Origin: Temnopleurus reevesii
Lineage: Eukaryota > Echinodermata > Echinoidea > Temnopleuroida > Temnopleuridae
Assembly (NCBI GenBank): GCA_036244855.1
Contig: BQKZ01000430.1
Span: forward strand, 1-35,696
DNA: 35,696 bases
Direction of reading: 5' to 3'
Shown in pieces: positions 32,201 through 35,696 of the stretch; position 1 is the stretch's first letter; the number at the start of each line of letters is the position of its first letter. The notes beneath the pieces were generated by a model. It was given only the letters and a program-made list of their open reading frames with translations. It was not told the origin of the DNA and made no database searches. Both the position numbers and the translations under genes were made by a program.

Positions 32201-35003
32201 AATTTCATTTTCAACTATTTACAATATATTTTCACCAATATTGCTTTTGTTATTTTTTGCAAAGCTAGTCTTTTTTTTTACTCAGGGAGAATATAAAAGG
32301 ATGTTAGATTAGACATCAATTGCAGTACAGTTTGATTAAAACATGCTTTAACACAGTACAATGTTTAACTAAAATGATCAAGTGATCAATCATTTACAAT
32401 CATCTATCATCTTCACATGTCATCCAAGAAAAAATAACTCTATACATAACAAAGGTAAATTACTGACATTTATTAACAAATGTATTCATGAAGAAAAAAA
32501 TACATTAATGATATAACAATAACTATTGGTTAGCTGGTCAATCATTACAATAATTCTATGCTCATAGTGTTTTGAGGAAAAATCTAACTCCCGTAAAAGC
32601 AGGAAACTTTTTTTTTGGGGGGGGGGGGGGTAGGGGTCTCAAAGAATTCCATAATCCATCATCAAAAAGAAATATATACAGTATTATCATCATGCTTCTT
32701 TTCTCCCAACAAGATTATTTTCATATTCTATTGTTACCGCAGCTCACCCACCACAAAGATAAAAATATGACCTTCTTACACATGGGAGTTGGTTCCGATT
32801 TCATGTGCTGTTACCATGGTAACTGGAAAAAGCATGTATATCTAACCTTTCAGCATTGAGATGAAGGGGATGATTGTCGCTTGGTTTCAATCTTGGTTTC
32901 ACTATATGATGTATACATGTACGTTCCCACTCACCACACATGCACCAGGGTTATTTTTATCAATACCTTGACATTTTCATTATCTGAAACATTTAGTTCT
33001 TTTCTTGAAAGAATGAAGGACAACCACCTCTCACAATTTCAAGAAGGGAATACTACGCCAGACAAAGGAAACAGTGAATTTATGATATTCTGGGAAAATA
33101 TTGTTACTATTTTGAAGAAGGAAGATAGTAAGTACATGGAACAACATCCAACAACCAGAGAGAAAATGTCATACTAATATACTTACCTCATCTTCTCTCT
33201 CCTTTCACATAAACATTAATGGGTGTGTAAAAATGAAGCATTTAGTGAAAATGCCGAGCAAACAAAGTAAAAAGTGTGCAAAAATGAAAATGATATGAAG
33301 CGATGAAAGAGTTATGAAAACAAATCATAATACACGGAAAGCTTGATTGAAATTAAATGTAAATATAATGTATGCAGTTCAAAATTAAAATGGCAGATTT
33401 TACTGTTATGTAAGGCTATAGCTGAAAAAAAAAAGGAAATGTATATATTGAAAAGAACAGCCAAGATAAGACTACCAGACATGAAGGCAAATGACATGGA
33501 TTTAGAACACAACTATATTGCATGTATTACTGATCTATCTATAAATATCCCATGTTCTTATAATAAGATGAGAGCTACCAGCATAATAGAGAATAACATG
33601 GAAATATGATCTGGTGAGAGAGAGAAACAGACATAAGCGAGGAAAATTAGTCATTATAGGAGTAATACACATGGGATGGAGAAGGGCAGAGAGGAGAGAG
33701 GATGTTATGATGGAAGCATCATGCAAAAGGACAGGAGAGAGAATGGAAGAAGACCGTAAACGAAAGAGAAAATAAGAAAGTTAAACAGGGAAAACAGTAG
33801 GCAGGTGGGGAAAACGGGGAGTTGGGAGGGAAGGGGAAATTGGAGAGTGGGAGACAGAAATGGAAGAAGAGGAGGAAGAAACGTGGGGGGTAGGGGGAGT
33901 GAGAGGGGAGGAAAGCGGTGTTGGATGAAGAGAAGGGAAGGGAGTAAGGGAGGGGGCAAAGGAGGAGCGAATGGAGGAAAGGAGGGAGAGAAGAAGGAAA
34001 GGGAGGAAGAGAAGGGATGAAAGAGGTAAAGATGGAAAACAAGGAGGAATGAGAGAAAGGGAGAGGGGGAGGGGAATGAAAAGGTAAATCAAACGAGAGA
34101 GGAAGAAAGAGAGAGAAAGAAAGAGAAAGACAGAGCACACACTATGCAATCTAGACATGACATGGAAAGAACAGCAGGTCTGGAGATAATGAGCTAAAAC
34201 AAACACAGACACACCTTGATAACATGATACGATCAAATTAATTCTGTATGCATAACATGTGCCATTCACACAGCCAACACTAAACTGATACTGCTCCGTA
34301 AAAGCAGTACATTAGTAAAGGTTAGAGTGAGATGATAATAAAATACAGATGATAATGAAATGTATTCTTTTAAAAAACACTGCCCACATCCTATTCAAAG
34401 CAAAAACTGTATTCTCATTCACGTTACATTATATTTATTCCTTGCCTTACTTCATAGCCATAAAACTGAACCCCAGTACTTGGTATAATTGCATCACAGC
34501 TGAAATAGGGTTTCCACTAGTGCAGAGATACCAATCATTATTTAACATGATCATTATGTCAGAAAGGAAAGGGTCACAAGTCATTGACAGAGTCATCCGT
34601 ACGTCTACAAGCAGCTTTATGAAACACAACTCGGGAAGTGTGAAAGGAATGAAATATTGATTATTCATCAACTTTGGGCTGGAGTAGTGTTAAGAAAGGC
34701 TTGAAGAAAGACTGGTATCACTTCTTATGCTTCATGACTGATAATATTAGGAGTATTTAGAACAAACATTGATACCAGTCATTCTTATCTTGGTGAAACA
34801 CCGCCCATGAAGTATGAAGAAACATTGGACCTCACCTTCTCAATGAGATCACAGATAGAGATGTTATCAAAGTAGTCGATGTGTGTCCACTCGATGCCTT
34901 CCTGAATGTACTCTTCCTGCTCCTCCCTCAACGTCAGCTCAATGAAGATCTGCTGAAGCTTCTCGTTGCAGTAGTTGATGATGAACTGCTCAAAGTAGTT
35001 TTT
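20168..35003 (-). CDS. MYO1B: Class I myosin, MYO1B-like, C-terminal ~680 codons (14 exons)
   Basis: Fourteen minus-strand exons with GT/AG borders and matching phases read, from the right edge leftwards: relay helix and lower 50K ([17 protein letters not shown]), motor segments, loop-2 region [14 protein letters not shown] helix and converter ([14 protein letters not shown]), converter end ([14 protein letters not shown]), IQ neck, and a TH1 tail ending [11 protein letters not shown]. These match MYO1B more closely than MYO1A, C or [17 protein letters not shown]-like [21 protein letters not shown] and [10 protein letters not shown] are near identical. The protein is a single-headed, calmodulin-carrying actin motor that links membranes to actin, with the TH1 tail binding phosphoinositides. 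The P-loop and switch regions lie off the right edge. Compared with vertebrate MYO1B the neck appears two IQ motifs shorter. Several exons have partial tandem copies in introns. Confidence 0.92.
20289..20807 (-). other. Myosin intron 13, no feature seen
   Basis: 519 bp intron without a recognised element. Confidence 0.6.
20808..20935 (-). CDS. MYO1B: MYO1B-like exon 13 (TH1 tail)
   Basis: TGAACAG|GGAGAAG to GCAGATAG|GTATGT. It encodes [20 protein letters not shown] and [20 protein letters not shown] then AD. The [17 protein letters not shown] string is the TH1 motif KGDFLxxSDHLIExxTK. This is part of the pleckstrin-homology-like, lipid-binding core. Confidence 0.93.
21009..21173. mobile_element. 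Pogo/Tigger-type MITE, copy A
   Basis: Begins CAGTCAAACCTCATTATAAA and holds GATATAATGAGCGCTTGTTA, CCTGGTCCCATCTCTTTGTA and CTGGTCCCAACAATCTCGTT, all shared with the copy at 22641. The CAGTCAAACCTCGTTATA end is the classical pogo/Tigger terminal repeat, with TA to its left (TAATA). The right end is degraded. Confidence 0.7.
21593..21745 (-). CDS. MYO1B: MYO1B-like exon 12 (TH1 tail)
   Basis: AATATAG|GTTACTGAC to ACAAAG|GTAATT, 51 codons, phase 0 both sides. It encodes [40 protein letters not shown] and [11 protein letters not shown]. It follows the vertebrate pattern of LLxDQK...VPLxxxxxxSxSxxxDxxxxxH in the TH1 domain. Confidence 0.92.
21944..22135. mobile_element. AATAGGCGGGTTTAC-family MITE, copy C (diverged ends)
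   Basis: Left TTAATAGGCCAGTTTACTAA; right TTGGTAAACTGGCTTATT. GGCGGG has become GGCCAG/CTGGCT in both arms, so this is a coherent subfamily. Internal AACAAGTCACGTATGCAAAA relates to copy A in inverse. It lies in myosin intron 11. Confidence 0.75.
22393..22528 (-). CDS. MYO1B: MYO1B-like exon 11 (start of TH1 tail)
   Basis: ATCTGTAG|TGTGGCAG to GGCAAG|GTAATA. It completes a split Ser codon and encodes [40 protein letters not shown] and RNNGK. It aligns with the PFxGxYLxxxxNPKYKKL...VNKINRANGK segment of MYO1B. Confidence 0.93.
22641..22806. mobile_element. Pogo/Tigger-type MITE, copy B
   Basis: Shares CTGGTCCCATCTCTTTGTAT and the GATATAA/CGATATAAAGAG repeats with the copy at 21009. Right end CGAGGTTTGACTG then TATA, preceded by CCTCGTTATAACGAGG, itself a perfect short palindrome. 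The left end lacks the first ten bases or so. Confidence 0.75.
22851..22930. mobile_element. Possible truncated GGGGTGTTG-family MITE
   Basis: TTAGGGGGTGTTGCTAAGAA is followed by GTTGTAATCGGAAAGCACAATC, which is the family 5' half (GTTGCAATTGATC..ACGTGCCAATC). No matching right end is seen before exon 10. It is a decayed fragment. Confidence 0.45.
23342..23580 (-). CDS. MYO1B: MYO1B-like exon 10 (neck-tail junction)
   Basis: TTTTTACAG|CATTTGAGG to CTAAAAG|GTGAGG, 79 codons plus two bases. It encodes [60 protein letters not shown], and [31 protein letters not shown] and [10 protein letters not shown] are near-identical to vertebrate MYO1B. It has the highest local identity of the tail exons. 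Confidence 0.95.
23917..24090. mobile_element. GGGGTGTTGTTCAAA-family MITE, copy C
   Basis: Starts GGGGTGTTGCTCAAGAGTTG and ends GATTTTGAACAACACCCC. Internal AACGTGCCAATCAAAATCAT and CATGCGCGTCTTGTTAGATG are family motifs. 174 bp, in myosin intron 9. Confidence 0.87.
24252..24326 (-). CDS. MYO1B: MYO1B-like exon 9 (post-IQ linker)
   Basis: TTTATTAG|GTTCGCAAG to TATATT|GTAAGT, 25 codons: [20 protein letters not shown] then VMKYI. It matches VRREYRKFFRANAGKKIYEF of vertebrate MYO1B. The first residues complete the last IQ motif begun in exon 8 (FVGWK|VRKEF). Confidence 0.92.
24327..24762 (-). other. Myosin intron 8, no feature seen
   Basis: 436 bp of AT-rich intron with no recognised element. 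Confidence 0.6.
24763..24918 (-). CDS. MYO1B: MYO1B-like exon 8 (two IQ motifs)
   Basis: GTAAATAG|GAGAGAAG to GGATGGAAG|GTAAGA, 52 codons, phase 0. It encodes [40 protein letters not shown] and [12 protein letters not shown]. The two IQ-like segments are [20 protein letters not shown] and [20 protein letters not shown], corresponding to vertebrate AVTTIAAYWHGTQARREL and AVAVIWAYWLGLKVRREY. Calmodulin binding is expected, although both lack the canonical Gln. An almost identical partial copy lies just upstream in the transcript. Confidence 0.93.
25012..25147 (-). repeat. Partial tandem copy of IQ exon 8 (acceptor and 5' part)
   Basis: Positions 25012-25147 repeat 24788-24923 at a shift of 224 bp; I see one internal mismatch over about 136 bp (AGGTGG for TGGTGG). 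The copy keeps the AATAG acceptor and 131 bp of exon but lacks the last 25 bp and the donor. Reading on gives a stop within a few codons. Near identity implies a very recent event, gene conversion or an assembly duplication. Confidence 0.9.
25494..25643 (-). CDS. MYO1B: MYO1B-like exon 7 (IQ motifs 1 and 2)
   Basis: TATTGTAG|TTGTTTGAC to TATACG|GTAAGA, 50 codons. It encodes [40 protein letters not shown] and [22 protein letters not shown] aligns with LATLIQKIYRGW; the second IQ begins at [13 protein letters not shown] run of five His in eight residues (HHHMHH) before IQ1 is unusual. Confidence 0.94.
25644..26104 (-). other. Myosin intron 6, no feature seen
   Basis: 461 bp, AT-rich. Two short minus-strand open frames show no resemblance to known proteins. 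Confidence 0.55.
26105..26321 (-). CDS. MYO1B: MYO1B-like exon 6 (SH helix and converter)
   Basis: CTACACAG|CTTGCTCGAG to AGAACG|GTGAGT. It completes a split Gly codon and encodes [60 protein letters not shown] and [12 protein letters not shown]. The converter strand [15 protein letters not shown] and the lever entry [12 protein letters not shown] are class I myosin signatures. Confidence 0.96.
26371..26526. mobile_element. GGGGTGTTGTTCAAA-family MITE, copy D
   Basis: Starts GGGGTGTCGTTCAAAAGTTC and ends CTTGATTTTGAACAACACCCC. Internal GGAACGTGCCAATCAAAATA and CATGCGCATCTTGTTAAATG match the other copies. 156 bp. Confidence 0.88.
26527..27496 (-). other. Rest of myosin intron 5, no feature seen
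   Basis: About 970 bp. Phrases such as CACATTAATTCGCGCATCATATTAATTCG near 26770 and CGAATTAATATGACACAATT near 27138 are partly inverted relatives and may be ends of another decayed element, but I could not delimit it. Confidence 0.4.
27497..27564 (-). CDS. MYO1B: MYO1B-like exon 5 (SH region)
   Basis: CTTTGCAG|CCAAATGAC to TATCTGGG|GTAGGT. It encodes [20 protein letters not shown] then YL and two bases of Gly. It follows IRCIK of exon 4 to make the universal myosin string RCIKPND and ends in HQVRYLG, leading to LLENVRV. Phases on both sides match. It is too short for simple ORF detection. Confidence 0.94.
27565..28341 (-). other. Myosin intron 4, no feature seen
   Basis: 777 bp with no exon or clear repeat; an A/G-rich stretch (about 28200-28330) precedes exon 4's donor. 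Confidence 0.55.
28342..28407 (-). CDS. MYO1B: MYO1B-like exon 4
   Basis: TTCTTCAG|TCATCTGTG to ATCAAG|GTAGGT, 22 codons: [20 protein letters not shown] then IK. It matches [22 protein letters not shown] of vertebrate MYO1B; phase 0 both sides. At 66 bp it is the smallest exon found here. Confidence 0.94.
28603..29724. repeat. Duplicated intron block, copy 1 (with decayed exon 3 fragments)
   Basis: Collinear with 29726 to about 30825 at an offset near 1123, roughly 80-88 percent similar by eye. Shared strings include TCTTTATCTTTATCGGTTTA, AGCCATTCACATTTGGTGGA and AACTATATCTCAGGTAAGAT. Its right part carries decayed pieces resembling the 3' half of myosin exon 3 at about 29368-29460, 29511-29565 and 29660-29700. 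It ends in a GAA repeat before the N. Confidence 0.8.
29725..29725. other. Single N, probable contig join
   Basis: Preceded by (GAA)n and followed at once by the start of a repeat of sequence 1.12 kb to the left, the same arrangement as at 1473. Confidence 0.75.
29726..30825. repeat. Duplicated intron block, copy 2
   Basis: Near copy of 28603 onwards, starting at the base after the N. It includes an exon-3-like decayed piece at about 30484-30545 and another around 30693-30735 (CATGAGCTTACAAAGGTCAC versus exon 3 CATGAGCTGAGAGAGGTCGT, + strand), then the better-preserved exon 3 copy. Confidence 0.8.
30767..30889 (-). repeat. Tandem partial copy of myosin exon 3, open frame and donor kept
   Basis: Repeats 30927-31049 at a shift of exactly 160 bp. 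Read on the minus strand it encodes [20 protein letters not shown] then [20 protein letters not shown], identical to exon 3 but for one Gln to Arg change; most base differences are silent. It keeps a donor (AAG|GTTACT) but has no acceptor and lacks the first 17 or so codons. Silent-biased change suggests either recent origin, conversion or selection. Confidence 0.88.
30927..31097 (-). CDS. MYO1B: MYO1B-like exon 3 (lower 50K, loop 2)
   Basis: GAACACAG|GTGACCTAT to TTTAAG|GTAACT, 57 codons, phase 0. It encodes [40 protein letters not shown] and [17 protein letters not shown]. It matches VxYxVEGFVDKNNDLLYRDLSQ and [11 protein letters not shown] of MYO1B; the basic KKRP stretch is the actin-binding loop 2 region. 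The 3' two thirds are duplicated in the following intron. Confidence 0.95.
31370..31463 (-). repeat. Second, decayed tandem copy of myosin exon 2 3' end
   Basis: About 184 bp left of the 31559 copy. The minus strand still shows SRGKVKS but then contains a stop and indels. The flanking intron string GAATGTTCAATAAGTACAAG (about 31499) also recurs at about 31701. Confidence 0.75.
31559..31651 (-). repeat. First tandem copy of myosin exon 2 3' end, open frame and donor kept
   Basis: Repeats 31753-31845 at a shift of 194 bp. It encodes [20 protein letters not shown] then FRLQHYAEA, against [29 protein letters not shown] in exon 2, with donor GCT|GTGAGT intact. No acceptor and no 5' half of the exon are present. 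The invariant Gly of HYAG is replaced by Glu, so the copy would be a poor substitute. Confidence 0.87.
31753..31947 (-). CDS. MYO1B: MYO1B-like exon 2 (motor domain)
   Basis: CTTGTACAG|ACGAACATG to GGAGCT|GTGAGT, 65 codons, phase 0. It encodes [60 protein letters not shown] and [28 protein letters not shown] is almost identical to MYO1B; HYAG is the myosin-wide motif. Confidence 0.96.
31948..33671 (-). other. Myosin intron 1, left part
   Basis: AT-rich, no exon found. It contains a T9G14 homopolymer junction at 32608-32630. Several 60-100 codon frames are chance-like. Confidence 0.55.
32608..32630 (+). repeat. Homopolymer junction T9-G14
   Basis: Nine T followed by fourteen G. Pure G runs of this length are rare in AT-rich DNA, can form quadruplex-like structures and are prone to sequencing error. 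Confidence 0.9.
33672..34136 (+). repeat. Polypurine (GA-rich) tract, ~460 bp
   Basis: The + strand is overwhelmingly A and G with short GGGGAGG, GGAAGAAG and AGAGAG runs and only scattered pyrimidines. It is a decayed purine microsatellite able in principle to form triplex (H-DNA). The Pro/Ser/Leu/Phe-rich minus-strand frames over it are artefacts of composition. Confidence 0.88.
34137..34835 (-). other. Myosin intron 1, right part with repeat arms
   Basis: GGAAAGGGTCACAAGTCATT...CAGCTTTATGAAACACAACTC (34563-34636) matches the right arm of the element at 9214-9389, and GATACCAGTC...GGTGAAACACCGCCC (to 34804) matches the right arm of the element at 9043-9213. The two families therefore occur side by side in the same order at both places. 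Confidence 0.6.
34836..35003 (-). CDS. MYO1B: MYO1B-like exon 1 of window (relay helix region)
   Basis: CTGAAACAG|AAAAACTAC to GAGAAG|GTGAGG, 56 codons, phase 0. It encodes [40 protein letters not shown] and [16 protein letters not shown]. [29 protein letters not shown] is the relay helix; identity to MYO1B is near complete. Upstream exons (P-loop, switch I, switch II) are not in the window. Confidence 0.96.
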
Positions 35004-35696
35004 CTGTTTCAGAAAGATGAACAAACATGGATGTACGATGCCTAGTTTAATATCATCATATACAATTAACTCCTGTAATACTTCAGCAACTACACCACCC
35101 AAACTGTCCCTCCTATTTCTCACTGAAGAGCCAAAACCGCCCATCATTTCAACAAGCTATTGTAACTATATTCATGTGGGCTATATTGATCAATTTGGGT
35201 ACATAAGTGATCCATATTTTCTAAAGATGACAGTTCTAAAAGGAAAACTAAACACACATGTTCAATGTTATTTGATATTGTTCATGATCATGCAATTGAG
35301 ATGAGACAGCAATAATGCTACACATTTCAGTGATTAATATGACTTCTGTACACAATATCCAGTTAATAATGGGTTAGGTAGTTTTTCTGTTGACCAAATA
35401 TGAACAAACATGGATATACGATTACCAGTTTCATATCATCATGAAAAATAAACAGCTTTAAACAGTTCATCTGTTGATCAAACATGAACGAATATGGATG
35501 TATTGCATTCAGAGGAATATCAGTATTGGGACATTAAAACCTTGTGATCTATAGCTCAAAAGTAGTTGTATTCAAGAAAGGCTACCGAATGTGGATATAT
35601 CACAAAGAGAGAATAATTGTATAGTAATATATTTAGAGGCTGAAAAAATATATTACATACATATAGGGTTAAGATACACTAATTTTGTTGATCATT
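35004..35696 (-). other. Upstream myosin intron with repeated acceptor-side segment
   Basis: No further myosin exon is found. TAGTTTTTCTGTT...ATGAACAAACATGGAT.TACGAT (34996-35045), which spans the exon 1 acceptor, recurs at about 35379-35425 and again, weaker, at about 35465-35502. The intron was thus built partly from copies of its own 3' end. Confidence 0.65.

Noticed and set aside
33705..34269. Overlapping minus-strand open frames of 84 to 162 codons rich in Pro, Ser, Leu and Phe
   Set aside because: They lie on the polypyrimidine strand of a purine tract, where stop codons are rare for compositional reasons. All three frames are similarly open and there is no domain or splice context.
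20168..35003. MYO1D or MYO1C identity for the myosin
   Set aside because: First glance fits any class I myosin, but PPTAGSQFK, the LATLVQ IQ motif, [22 protein letters not shown] and the [13 protein letters not shown] tail agree better with MYO1B than with MYO1C or MYO1D.

Overview
This is animal nuclear DNA. It is AT-rich, and its genes are cut into small exons (66 to 288 bp) with GT/AG borders, separated by introns carrying many short palindromic transposons. No bacterial-style operons, rRNA, tRNA or CRISPR arrays are visible. Protein similarity, intron style and the abundance of short inverted-repeat elements suggest an invertebrate deuterostome, most likely a sea urchin or other echinoderm. 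That assignment is inference.

Two protein genes lie tail to tail. On the + strand, positions 85-12673 hold the 3' half of a thrombospondin type-1 domain-containing protein 7 (THSD7-like) gene: 14 exons encoding extracellular TSP1 repeats with WSxW motifs, a Cys-rich module, a Ser/Thr/Asn/Gln-rich stalk, one transmembrane helix and a short cytoplasmic tail ending at a TGA at 12671-12673. Its exon 11 carries an in-frame TAA (10072-10074) upstream of the membrane segment. On the - strand, positions 35003 down to 20168 hold the last 14 coding exons (about 680 codons) of a class I myosin that best matches MYO1B: lower motor domain, converter, IQ neck and TH1 lipid-binding tail. Its N-terminal motor (P-loop, switch I) lies beyond the right edge. 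Between the two stop codons are 7.5 kb of 3' UTR and intergenic DNA with several palindromic repeats and no recognisable gene.

Repeats: at least five families of short inverted-repeat (MITE-like) elements; a 5'-truncated non-LTR retrotransposon tail at about 3340-3850; a 460 bp polypurine tract at 33672-34136; and two roughly 1 kb duplications, each with its second copy starting exactly one base after a lone N (1473 and 29725). That position suggests contig joins.

The most unusual structural theme is small tandem duplication of exon edges together with adjacent intron. THSD7-like exon 6 and myosin exons 1, 2, 3 and 8 each have one or more partial copies in the neighbouring intron, some with open frames and splice donors preserved. 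I found no new enzyme system, defence system or unknown gene cluster; the interest lies in gene structure, the in-frame stop and the repeat landscape.
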